In this document: positions 24,117 to 31,518 of the stretch, in pieces
How positions within the stretch are numbered: the first letter of the stretch is position 1
How the letters are laid out: the number at the start of each line of letters is the position of its first letter
Source of the DNA: Lutibacillus sp052034115
Lineage (GTDB): Bacteria > Actinomycetota > Actinomycetes > Actinomycetales > Dermatophilaceae
NCBI GenBank assembly: GCA_052034115.1
Contig: JBPOIZ010000061.1
Location: forward strand, 25,190 to 89,189
Length of the DNA: 64,000 nucleotides
Reading direction: 5' to 3'
Program-made: the position numbers and the translations under genes
Notes under the pieces: model-generated
Seen by the model: the letters and a program-made list of their open reading frames with translations, nothing else
Told to the model about the DNA's origin: nothing
The model's database searches: none

Positions 24117-25643
24117 ATGGCCGACACGCTCGATGCCGACCTGCGCTCGATCCAAGAGGCCCGCGACCTGGCCCTGGCGGCCAAGGCCGCCCAGAAGCAG
24201 TTCGCCAGCGCCAGCCAGGCCGATGTCGACCGGATCTGTCTGGCCATGGTCGAGGCGATCATGCGTGAGGCACCGCGGTTGGCTCAGCTCGCCCACGACG
24301 AGACCGGGTATGGCGTCGTGGCCCACAAACAGCTGAAGATCGAGTTCGCGGCACGCGGGGTGTGGGATTCGATCAAGGACACCCCCACCGTCGGGGTGAT
24401 CCGCCGTGACGAGGCCCGACGGATCATCGAGATCGGGTGGCCGGTCGGGGTCGTCGTCGGGCTGACGCCCTCGACCAACCCGAACTCGACGGCGATCTTC
24501 AAGACGCTCATCGCGGTCAAGGCCCGCAACGCCATCATCACGGCGCCGCACCCCTCGGCTGTCGCCTGCACGTCCGAGGCGGTGCGCGTCATGGCCGAGG
24601 CAGGGGAGCGGGCCGGCATGCCCAAGGGGCTGGTCTCCTGCATGACACAGGTCAGCCTGGCCGGGTCCCAGGAGCTCATGCGGCACCACGCGACCTCGCT
24701 CATTCTGGCCACCGGTGGCACGCCGATGGTTCGGGCGGCCCACTCGACCGGTAAGCCGGCGCTCGGGGTCGGTCCGGGCAACGTGCCGGTGTATGTCGAC
24801 CGGTCGGCCGACATTCCGGCTGCTGCTCACGCCATCGTCAACAGCAAGGCCTTCGACTGCTCGGTCATCTGTGCGACGGAGCAGTCGGTCGTCGCCGACC
24901 GCCCGATCGCCGAGCAGCTGCGCGCCGAGATGGTGGCCCAGGGCGCCTACTGGGTGCCGCCACAGGACAAGGCAGCGCTGGCCCGCATCCTGTTCACCCC
25001 CTCCGGGGGGATGGACGCGGCCTCGGTGGGTCGCACGCCCCAGGCGCTGGCTGCCAAGGCAGGCATCACCGTGCCGCCGCAGGCCCGCATCCTCGTCGTC
25101 GATCTCGACCGAGTCGGTCGCGATGAGCCGTTGTCGGGCGAGAAACTCACGACGGTGCTCGGCTTCTATGTGGCCGACGGTTGGCGGGCCGGCTGCGAAC
25201 GTAGCCTGGAACTGCTCAAATACGGCGGTGACGGCCACTCGCTCGTCATCCACTCCCGCGATGAAGAGGTCATCCTCGCCTTCGGTCTGGAGAAGCCCGC
25301 CTTCCGCATCCTGGTCAACACCTGGGGGACGCTGGGGGCGATCGGTGCGACCACCGGCGTCATGCCCTCGCTCACCCTCGGCCCGGGTGGGGTCGGCGGC
25401 GCCGTCGTCTCCGACAACATCACCGTCACCCACCTGCTGAACATCAAGCGGGTCGCCTACCCGCTGCGCGAACCACCCGCCGTCGCCTTGACGTTGGCTC
25501 CTGATGTCCGCCGGTCCGCCGGCATGGGGGCAGCACCCGCACCGGCCGTCGCTGGCCGGGCTGGCGAGGGGAGCGCACCCACCGACGAGCAGATCGAGCG
25601 GATCGTCGCCCGAGTGCTCGCCCAGCTGAGCAGCACGACCTGA
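24117..25643 (+). CDS. eutE: CoA-acylating acetaldehyde dehydrogenase EutE, with C-terminal encapsulation-like helix
   Basis: Converts acetaldehyde plus NAD+ and CoA to acetyl-CoA inside the microcompartment. The 508-residue protein has LTPSTNPNSTAIFKTLIAVKARN, ATGGTPMVRAAHSTGKPALGVGPGNVPVY and the catalytic-Cys segment NSKAFDCSVICATEQS. NTWGTLGAIGATTGVMPSLT follows near the end of the catalytic domain. The N-terminus lacks an encapsulation helix; instead residues ~487-506 (PTDEQIERIVARVLAQLS), after a Pro/Ala linker, form one. The gene follows eutL by 2 nt with GAGG upstream. Confidence 0.93.
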   Translation: MADTLDADLRSIQEARDLALAAKAAQKQFASASQADVDRICLAMVEAIMREAPRLAQLAHDETGYGVVAHKQLKIEFAARGVWDSIKDTPTVGVIRRDEARRIIEIGWPVGVVVGLTPSTNPNSTAIFKTLIAVKARNAIITAPHPSAVACTSEAVRVMAEAGERAGMPKGLVSCMTQVSLAGSQELMRHHATSLILATGGTPMVRAAHSTGKPALGVGPGNVPVYVDRSADIPAAAHAIVNSKAFDCSVICATEQSVVADRPIAEQLRAEMVAQGAYWVPPQDKAALARILFTPSGGMDAASVGRTPQALAAKAGITVPPQARILVVDLDRVGRDEPLSGEKLTTVLGFYVADGWRAGCERSLELLKYGGDGHSLVIHSRDEEVILAFGLEKPAFRILVNTWGTLGAIGATTGVMPSLTLGPGGVGGAVVSDNITVTHLLNIKRVAYPLREPPAVALTLAPDVRRSAGMGAAPAPAVAGRAGEGSAPTDEQIERIVARVLAQLSSTT

Positions 25644-25708
25644 CCGACGAACCCGCCACCCGGCGGGTCTGACCGACCGATGCACGACACCAACGAAAGG
25701 AACCACCA

Positions 25709-26011
25709 GTGGCGAACCCACAGTTCATCGCCCTCGGGATGATCGAGACCCGGGGTCTCGTCGGCGCCATCGAGGCCGCCGACGCGATGGTCAAGGCGGC
25801 CAACGTCACCCTGATCGGCAAGGAGCAGATCGGCGGCGGCTACGTCACCGTCATGGTCCGCGGTGATGTCGGCGCGGTGAAGGCGGCAACGGATGCCGGT
25901 GCGGCGGCGGCGCAGCGCGTCGGCGACCTCGTCAGCGTGCACGTCATCCCGCGGCCGCACACCGACGTCGAGTCGATCCTGCCCTCGACCGGGGTGACGA
26001 CGGCCAAGTGA
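25709..26011 (+). CDS. eutM: BMC-domain shell hexamer protein EutM/PduA-like
   Basis: The canonical single-BMC-domain tile. The 100-residue protein reads ALGMIETRGLVGAIEAADAM, VKAANVTLIGKEQIGGGYVTV, MVRGDVGAVKAATDAGAAAA, ending in VSVHVIPRPHTDVESILP, i.e. a complete EutM/PduA/CsoS1 fold with the pore-lining loop in KEQIGGGY. It starts at GTG 25709 after GAAAGGA, with a 65-nt gap after eutE, the second largest gap within the operon. It is the only single-domain BMC protein seen, so it should form most of the facets. Confidence 0.96.
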   Translation: MANPQFIALGMIETRGLVGAIEAADAMVKAANVTLIGKEQIGGGYVTVMVRGDVGAVKAATDAGAAAAQRVGDLVSVHVIPRPHTDVESILPSTGVTTAK

Positions 26012-26045
26012 CCCGCGCGCCACGTCGGCACCTTCGGGGGTCGTC

Positions 26046-26633
26046 GTGAGCACGGGGCCGGCCCGGCGCACGTTCACGTCCGAGGACGTGCGGCGTGTCG
26101 CCGCATCGGGTGCGACCACGCTCGTCGTCGGCGCACACGACCGGCTCACCCCACTGGCCCGCGACCTCGCCCGCGACTGCGGGGTCACCGTTGTCGTCGA
26201 AGAAGCGACGGCGGGTTGGTCCGCATCGGCTGGTCCACCGACCGGCTGGCTCAGCGGACCACCGGTGCGATCGAGCGCGCCTCGGCTCACCCATGTGGCG
26301 GCCGTTGCGACGCTGCCGTTGCAGCCCTTCCCCGCCGATCTCGGCCGTCCGGAGATGGACGTCCGGCTCCGCGACGTCGTCACCGGGGCCGACGGGGTGC
26401 CGATGGCCGCTGGGGTGCTCAGCCTGCGCGAGGGCTCGTTCCCGTGGCACCTGGACTACGACGAGATCGAGTACGTCATCGAGGGCGAGTTGCACATCAC
26501 CTGCAACGGGCAGCTGGTCGTTGGCAAGCCCGGCGACGTCATCGCCGTGCCCCAGGGCAGCTCGATCACCTTCGGCACGCCGTCGTGGGCCAAGTTCCTC
26601 TACGTCACCTACCCGGCCGACTGGAACGGGTGA
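26046..26633 (+). CDS. eutQ: EutQ-like cupin protein
   Basis: A 195-residue protein. The C-terminal half (about 95-195) is a EutQ-type cupin (GVLSLREGSFPWHLDYDEIE, VIEGELHITCNGQLVVGKPGDVIAVPQGS). EutQ has been reported to have acetate kinase activity in Salmonella; function here is inferred. The N-terminal ~50 residues (FTSEDVRRVAASGATTLVVG, then DRLTPLARDLARDCGVTVV) form a separate module that recurs in the small protein at 28195-28524. The linker between them is Pro/Ser-rich. The start is GTG 26046. Confidence 0.85.
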   Translation: MSTGPARRTFTSEDVRRVAASGATTLVVGAHDRLTPLARDLARDCGVTVVVEEATAGWSASAGPPTGWLSGPPVRSSAPRLTHVAAVATLPLQPFPADLGRPEMDVRLRDVVTGADGVPMAAGVLSLREGSFPWHLDYDEIEYVIEGELHITCNGQLVVGKPGDVIAVPQGSSITFGTPSWAKFLYVTYPADWNG

Positions 26634-26640
26634 GCATGCG

Positions 26641-27549
26641 ATGACGACGACGATGCGCGCCCGGCCGACGCACCAGCAGCTCGACACCACGATGGCCGAG
26701 GTGGTCCTGGCTCTCGCCGGGCGGGCCGCGCTGCCGGAGCGCGTCGACCAGGTCAAGGTCGGCGTCGACCTGGGCACGGCATACACCGTCGTGGTCGTGC
26801 TCGACCCGGACGACCGGCCGCTGGCCGCCGCCAGCGCGCGGGCCGACGTCGTGCGGGACGGGGTGGTGACCGATTTCGTCGGCGCCGTCGACCTCGTCCG
26901 CCGGCTCAAGGCGCAGGTGGAGGACCAGCTCGGAGCCACGGTCATGGCCGCCCACGGCGCCTACCCACCAGGAGTTCCGCTCAGCGACGTGCGGGCGGTG
27001 CGCCACGTCCTGGAGGCCGCGGACCTGGAGTGCACCGGCCTGGTCGACGAACCGAGCGCGGCCAACGCGGTGCTCCGGCTCGACGACGGAGTGGTCGTCG
27101 ACGTCGGGGGCGGGACCACCGGGATCGCGGTGGTGCGCGACGGCGAGGTCGTCCACACCGCCGACGAGCCGACGGGCGGCACCCACTTCACCCTGGTCAT
27201 CGCCGGCGCCCTCGGGGTTTCCTTCGACGAGGCCGAGCTGCTCAAGGTCGACCGGGCCGAGCAGGCCAGGCTGCTGCCGTTGGTGCGCCCGGTCATGGAG
27301 AAGGTCGCGAGCATCGTGGTGGCCAACACGCGTGGCTACCCGGTGCCGCAGGTCCACCTGGTCGGCGGGCCCGTCGCCTTCCCGGGTTTCGCCGAGGTCC
27401 TGGCCGAGGCCAGCGGCCTGCCGGCGGTCGTCCCGGTCCATCCGCTCTACGTCACCCCGCTGGGCATCGCGCGCAGCGCCCCGTTGCGCTCGACCACTGC
27501 GCCCAGCGCCCCGCCGCGCTCGACCGGCAGCGGCACCGCCATACCCTGA
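26641..27549 (+). CDS. eutJ: Ethanolamine utilisation protein EutJ (actin/Hsp70-like ATPase)
   Basis: EutJ is a chaperonin-like ASKHA ATPase of unproven function in EUT clusters. The 302-residue protein has phosphate-1 VGVDLGTAYTVVVVLD and AAHGAYPPGVP in the first subdomain. LVDEPSAANAVL with phosphate-2 DVGGGTTGIAVV and the adenosine loop VHLVGGPVAFPGF follow. The start is ATG 26641; an overlapping ATG at 26636 is out of frame. The last ~25 residues are Ser/Pro/Arg-rich. Confidence 0.9.
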   Translation: MTTTMRARPTHQQLDTTMAEVVLALAGRAALPERVDQVKVGVDLGTAYTVVVVLDPDDRPLAAASARADVVRDGVVTDFVGAVDLVRRLKAQVEDQLGATVMAAHGAYPPGVPLSDVRAVRHVLEAADLECTGLVDEPSAANAVLRLDDGVVVDVGGGTTGIAVVRDGEVVHTADEPTGGTHFTLVIAGALGVSFDEAELLKVDRAEQARLLPLVRPVMEKVASIVVANTRGYPVPQVHLVGGPVAFPGFAEVLAEASGLPAVVPVHPLYVTPLGIARSAPLRSTTAPSAPPRSTGSGTAIP

Positions 27550-27584
27550 CCCCACCCACCCGACCCCAAGGAGACCCGACGACG

Positions 27585-28208
27585 ATGGCCGAGAACCTCG
27601 AGCTGCGCGCCTACAGCTACATCGACCGGATGCAGCCGCAGTACGCCTCCTTCGTCGGCACAGTCACCCAAGGTGACCTCCCGACCGAGGGCATGGCGGC
27701 CCTGTATGTCGAGATGGCGCCGGGCAACCACGTCTTCCGGGTCGTGGACGTCGCGGTCAAGGCCACCGAGGCCCGCCCGGGGGCCCAGATCGTCGAGCGC
27801 CAGTACGGCATGTTCGAACTGCACTCGCACAGTCAGGCCGAGGTGCTCCAGGCCGGCGAGGTGGTGCTCCAGGAGCTCGGGCTGCAGGTCACCGATCGGA
27901 TCCGCCCGCAAATCGCCTCGCTGCAGGTGATCACCAACGTCAGCCCCTACCAGTCGCAACTGCTCAACCGGTTCACCCGCGGCATGATGCTCGTCGCCGG
28001 ACAGACCATGCTCGTCGTGGAGTGCACACCTGCGGCATACATCAACTACGCCGCCAACGAGGCCGAGAAGGCCGCCACGGTCAACCTCATGCACATCTCG
28101 TCGGTCGGGGTCTTCGGCCGACTCTGGATGGCCGGATCCGAGGCGGACATCATGACCGCCCGCGACGCGGTCGTCGCAGCGTTGGAGGGCATCGATGGCC
28201 GCAGTTGA
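27585..28208 (+). CDS. CsoS1D/CcmP-like tandem-BMC shell protein (gated, stacking trimer)
   Basis: A 207-residue tandem-BMC protein much closer to carboxysomal CsoS1D than to EutL or PduB. The resemblance covers the N-terminal LELRAYSYIDRMQPQYASF, GDLPTEGMAALYVEMAPGNH, and the pore segment QIVERQYGMFELH. The Glu-Arg pair in that segment corresponds to the pore-gating residues of CsoS1D. In the second domain, INYAANEAEKAATVNLMHIS and VGVFGRLWMAGSEADI also match. Such proteins form double-layered trimers with a large opening. ATG 27585 has AAGGAG upstream. It overlaps the next gene by 14 nt. Confidence 0.82.
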   Translation: MAENLELRAYSYIDRMQPQYASFVGTVTQGDLPTEGMAALYVEMAPGNHVFRVVDVAVKATEARPGAQIVERQYGMFELHSHSQAEVLQAGEVVLQELGLQVTDRIRPQIASLQVITNVSPYQSQLLNRFTRGMMLVAGQTMLVVECTPAAYINYAANEAEKAATVNLMHISSVGVFGRLWMAGSEADIMTARDAVVAALEGIDGRS

Positions 28209-28524
28209 GCCCCCCCGGAGGCGGTTCGTGACCCGCCGCGACGTCGAGGATGCCCACCGCGGTGGGCAGGGCATCGTGCTCGGCCCTCGTGACGTCCTCA
28301 CCGACGAGGCGGCCACCCGCGGGCGGGACCTCGGGGTCTCGGTCACCCGCACCGGCGCGGCCCCCGCGACCAGCCGGTATGGCGCGCCGCCGGCGGCGCA
28401 GCCACCGGCGAAGGACCGGCTCCGGGCCATCGTCAAGGCCGCCGTGGTCGCCGAGCTCGGCCGCGAGGACCCGCAGGTAGAAGCGGTCATCGACGCGGTT
28501 CTCGCCCGACGAGGGATCGGCTGA
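28195..28524 (+). CDS. Small EutQ-N-like protein with two encapsulation-peptide-like helices
   Basis: A 109-residue protein I cannot name. Residues 9-50 (RRFVTRRDVEDAHRGGQGIV, then GPRDVLTDEAATRGRDLGVS) align with the N-terminal module of EutQ in this operon. A Pro/Ala linker (~55-72) leads to two short amphipathic helices, DRLRAIVKAAVVAELG (74-89) and PQVEAVIDAVLARRG (93-107), both resembling microcompartment encapsulation peptides. ATG 28195 has GGAGGG 6 nt upstream and lies within the end of the CsoS1D-like gene. It may be a lumen cargo or an adaptor between shell and core. It has no enzyme domain. Confidence 0.75.
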   Translation: MAAVEPPRRRFVTRRDVEDAHRGGQGIVLGPRDVLTDEAATRGRDLGVSVTRTGAAPATSRYGAPPAAQPPAKDRLRAIVKAAVVAELGREDPQVEAVIDAVLARRGIG

Positions 28525-28592
28525 TCACCCGCTCGCAGCACGACGACCAGGTGGCCGCATGGGCGAACTTGGCCGCCCCACTTCCCCCGCCG

Positions 28593-28598
28593 TACCCT
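28593..28598 (+). promoter_or_regulatory. Candidate -10 box for rex
   Basis: TACCCT, with TTGGCC (28569-28574) 18 nt upstream as a -35. This suggests that rex has its own promoter separate from the eut operon. No TTGTGAA-type Rex operator is seen nearby. Confidence 0.35.
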
Positions 28599-28664
28599 GG
28601 ACCGGGCCGGACGTGTCCCACGTGGTTGACGGCGTCCGGTCGAGGAAGGAGCCAGTGACTGTCC

Positions 28665-29348
28665 GTGTGCGCCCATTCGAGCGTGCGCCGAGGCATTCCT
28701 GACGCGACCGTGTCGCGGCTGCCTGGTTACCTTCGCGTCCTGGTGGCCTTCGCCGACCGTGGGATCCACAGCGTCTCGTCGGAGGAGTTGGCCGACGCGG
28801 CGCAGGTGCGGTCCACCCAGTTGCGCAAGGACCTCTCGCTGCTCGGCTCGGCCGGCGTGCGCGGGGTGGGCTACGACGTCGCGCAACTGCTCACCGAGAT
28901 CTCGGCAGCCCTCGGGATGGCCACCGACCGGGGCGTGGTCATCGTCGGGATGGGCAACCTCGGCCGGGCCTTAGCCGCGTATGACGGCCTGCGCTCGGGG
29001 GGCTTCGCCGTTCGAGCCCTGGTCGACTCGGACCCGACTCTGGCAGGCAAGAAGATCGCCGGGATCGTGGTCACGCCGCTGAGCGGCCTCGGTGAGGTCG
29101 TCGCGGCGCGGGACATCCGGATCGGCGTCATCGCCACCCCCGCAGAAGGCGCCCAAGAGGTCTGCGACCGCCTGGTCGACGCCGGGATCGGCTCGATCCT
29201 CAGCTTTGCGGCTGCCACCTTGCGGGCACCGGCGAACGTCGACATCCGGCGCGTCGACCTGGCCACCGAACTGCATGTCCTGGCCTTCCGGTCACGTCAT
29301 GAGCACCGCCCCGCTGCGGCCGAGGTCCTGCCCGCGGAGGTGTGCTGA
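28665..29348 (+). CDS. rex: Redox-sensing transcriptional repressor Rex
   Basis: Rex represses respiratory and fermentative genes and is released by NADH. The 227-residue protein has the N-terminal winged helix GIPDATVSRLPGYLRVLVAF, with VSSEELADAAQVRSTQLRKD and SAGVRGVGYDV. The Rossmann motif VVIVGMGNLGRALAAYDG follows, then PAEGAQEVCDRLVDAGIGSI and the domain-swapped C-terminal helix. The start is GTG 28665; GAGGAAGGA lies 15 nt before it. In Streptomyces rex heads rex-hemACD; here only the hemD-like gene follows, and an EUT operon precedes it. Confidence 0.93.
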   Translation: MCAHSSVRRGIPDATVSRLPGYLRVLVAFADRGIHSVSSEELADAAQVRSTQLRKDLSLLGSAGVRGVGYDVAQLLTEISAALGMATDRGVVIVGMGNLGRALAAYDGLRSGGFAVRALVDSDPTLAGKKIAGIVVTPLSGLGEVVAARDIRIGVIATPAEGAQEVCDRLVDAGIGSILSFAAATLRAPANVDIRRVDLATELHVLAFRSRHEHRPAAAEVLPAEVC

Positions 29349-29349
29349 C

Positions 29350-30984
29350 GTGCCCACCACCGCGCTTCGCCCCAGCCGCCAGTCGGTTGGCCCGGTCGTG
29401 TTCGTCGGGGCCGGTCCGGGGGACCCGGGGCTGTTGACCCGCCGGGGCGCCGAGTTGCTCGCTCGCGCGGCCGTCGTCGTCGCTGATGACATGGCCCTGC
29501 TCGGGGACATCGTCGACCTCACCTCGCCGACGGCCCGGCTGGTCGACCTGGCGCACGGGTCGGCTGAGGACGGCGACGAGGTGACCACGGCGGGGCGGGC
29601 CAAGCGGTTGGTCCAGCTCGCCGGTGCCGTCCGTCCCGGCCAGGTGCTCGTCCGGCTGGTCGACGGGGATCCGTCCTTCTTCGGCGGTTTCGCCGAGGAG
29701 GCCAGCGCGTTGGCCCACGCGGGGATCGGCTTCGACGTCGTCCCTGGCGTCACCGCCGTGTCGGCCGTCCCCGCCTATGCCGGGGTGCCGCTCGTGTCGA
29801 CGCATCCCGGCTCGCCCAGCCACGGCGTCTATGTCGTGAGCATCACCGGATCGCACTCTCCCGACTGGCGCCCCAGCCTGGTCGAGGAGGTCACCACCGT
29901 CGTCCTGGGCATTCCCGAGCGTTTGGGTGCGGCATTGGGGGAGCTGCTCGACGCCGGCAAGGACCCCAGCACCCCGGTCGGGCTGACCCAGGACGGGACG
30001 ACGGGACGGCAGTCGACGACAGTGACCACGCTCGGCGCCGCCCAGAGTGTCTTTGCCTCGACGCACGCGCCGATCTTCCCGACGCTGGCCGTCATCGGGC
30101 CCACCGTCGCGCTGCGCGAGCGGCTGTCCTGGTTCGAGACCCGGCCGATGCATGGGTGGCGGGTGCTCGTGCCGCAGACCAAGGATCACCCGCCGGAGCT
30201 CGTCGCGCGGCTGAGCGACTACGGTGCCGAGTCCACGGTGGTCCGCACCATCGGCATCGAGCCCCCGCGCACCCCTCACGCGATGGATCGGGCCGTCACT
30301 GGGCTGGTCACCGGCCGTTACGAATGGGTCGGCTTCACCTCGGCCCACGCGGTCCGGGCGGTGCGCGAGCGGCTCGCGTGCGTCGGTCTCGATGCCCGCG
30401 CCCTGGCCGGGCTGAAGGTCGCGGCCGCCGGTCCGGAGGTCGTCGCCGCCCTGCATTCCTGGGGCATCGAGCCGGATCTGGTCGGCACCAGTGAGGGCGG
30501 CGCGGTCGGTCTGCTCGACGCCTGGCCCGACTACGACGACGTCCTCGACCCGATCAACCGGGTGTTCCTCCCGCGAGCCGACATCGCCACGGACACCCTT
30601 GCCGCTGGACTGCTCGAGCTCGGCTGGGAGGTCGACGACGTCACGGCATACCGGACCGTCCGGGCGGCCCCACCGCCGGCTCCGGTCCGTGAGGCCATCA
30701 AGGGCGGCGACTTCGACGCCGTGGTCTTCGCCTCCAGCTCGACGGTGCGCAACCTCGTCGGCATCGCCGGGAAGCCGCCCGCGAGCACCATCGTCGCGTG
30801 CATCGGGCCGCGCACCGCGCAGACCGCCGAGGAGCTCGGGCTCCGGGTCGACGTCATCCCCACCGAGGCGACGCCGTCGGCCCTGGTCGATGCGCTCGCG
30901 GCACATGCCGCGGACCTCGTCGAGCGGGCCGGCCGTGAGGCGCGCCCCAGCCTGGTCCGAGCCGCGCGGCGCCGGTCGACGTGA
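29350..30984 (+). CDS. hemD: Uroporphyrinogen-III synthase fused to a SUMT-like (CobA/CysG) domain
   Basis: A 544-residue two-domain protein. Residues ~15-250 form a tetrapyrrole methylase (SUMT) domain with VFVGAGPGDPGLLTRRGAEL and GFDVVPGVTAVSAVPAYAGV, but the conserved GGDP loop reads DGDP (RLVDGDPSFFGG), so methylase activity is uncertain. Residues ~265-525 form HemD: WRVLVPQTKDHPPELVARLS, GFTSAHAVRAVRERL, FLPRADIATDTLAAGL, VFASSSTVRNLVG. The same fusion is known from mycobacteria and streptomycetes. GTG 29350 follows rex by 1 nt, so they are co-transcribed. Confidence 0.88.
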   Translation: MPTTALRPSRQSVGPVVFVGAGPGDPGLLTRRGAELLARAAVVVADDMALLGDIVDLTSPTARLVDLAHGSAEDGDEVTTAGRAKRLVQLAGAVRPGQVLVRLVDGDPSFFGGFAEEASALAHAGIGFDVVPGVTAVSAVPAYAGVPLVSTHPGSPSHGVYVVSITGSHSPDWRPSLVEEVTTVVLGIPERLGAALGELLDAGKDPSTPVGLTQDGTTGRQSTTVTTLGAAQSVFASTHAPIFPTLAVIGPTVALRERLSWFETRPMHGWRVLVPQTKDHPPELVARLSDYGAESTVVRTIGIEPPRTPHAMDRAVTGLVTGRYEWVGFTSAHAVRAVRERLACVGLDARALAGLKVAAAGPEVVAALHSWGIEPDLVGTSEGGAVGLLDAWPDYDDVLDPINRVFLPRADIATDTLAAGLLELGWEVDDVTAYRTVRAAPPPAPVREAIKGGDFDAVVFASSSTVRNLVGIAGKPPASTIVACIGPRTAQTAEELGLRVDVIPTEATPSALVDALAAHAADLVERAGREARPSLVRAARRRST

Positions 30985-31007
30985 CCGGCGGGTGACCGGG
31001 CACGTCA

Positions 31008-31013
31008 TACAGT
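31008..31013 (+). promoter_or_regulatory. Candidate -10 box for the MarR gene
   Basis: TACAGT 34 nt before ATG 31048, which has a GGGGAGGAGG SD; a short-leader transcript is implied. Confidence 0.4.
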
Positions 31014-31047
31014 GAGGCACACCAGGGACCGGGGAGGAGGTCAGCGC

Positions 31048-31518
31048 ATGGACACCACGAGCGACGTCCGCTGGCTGGATGCCGAGGAACAGCACGCCTG
31101 GCGGGCCTATCTGCTCGGCGTGCGTCGTCTGGAGCGAGCCCTCGACCGAGACCTCCGCCGCTACGGCACGCAGCTCAGCGAGTACGAGATCATCTCGATG
31201 CTGTCCGAGCAGCCCGGGGCGTCGATGCGGATGTCCGCGCTGGCCGATCTCGTCGTGCAGTCCCGCAGCCGGCTGACCCACACCGCGGCGCGGTTGGAAG
31301 AGCGCGGCTGGGTCACCCGGTCGCCCGCCGACGAAGACCGCCGCGGCGTCAACCTGGCGCTCACCGAGACCGGGGCCCGGTTCGTCGCCGAGCTGGCACC
31401 CCACCACGTCGAGAGTGTGCGTCAGCACCTGGGCGACGTGCTCGGCCGCGACGACCTGCTCGCCCTCGGCCGGCTCATGGACCGGGTCAGCGATCACCTC
31501 GGCGAGGACGAACGGTGA
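31048..31518 (+). CDS. MarR family transcriptional regulator
   Basis: A 156-residue winged-helix regulator: ERALDRDLRRYGTQLSEYEI (dimer helix), MRMSALADLVVQSRSRLTHT (recognition helix), LEERGWVTRSPADEDRRGV (wing) with the MarR-typical DxRR. ATG 31048 has a strong SD. It overlaps the next gene by 4 nt and so heads the phosphatase-TlpA-CcdA-ResB-CcsA operon. A MarR here is not part of the conserved actinobacterial order (hemL normally precedes), so it may control this cytochrome c maturation operon. That role is inference. Confidence 0.9.
   Translation: MDTTSDVRWLDAEEQHAWRAYLLGVRRLERALDRDLRRYGTQLSEYEIISMLSEQPGASMRMSALADLVVQSRSRLTHTAARLEERGWVTRSPADEDRRGVNLALTETGARFVAELAPHHVESVRQHLGDVLGRDDLLALGRLMDRVSDHLGEDER

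Noticed and set aside
28525..28664. Rex operator upstream of rex
   Set aside because: No TTGTGAA-N4-TTCACAA-like site is present; the only inverted repeat (ACGTG-TCC-CACGT at 28611-28623) has 5-bp arms and does not fit the consensus.
28655..28702. 15-codon GTG frame overlapping the rex start, close to the SD
   Set aside because: It could be a leader peptide, but it has no distinctive composition, and GTG 28665 for rex uses the same SD region; the evidence is too thin.
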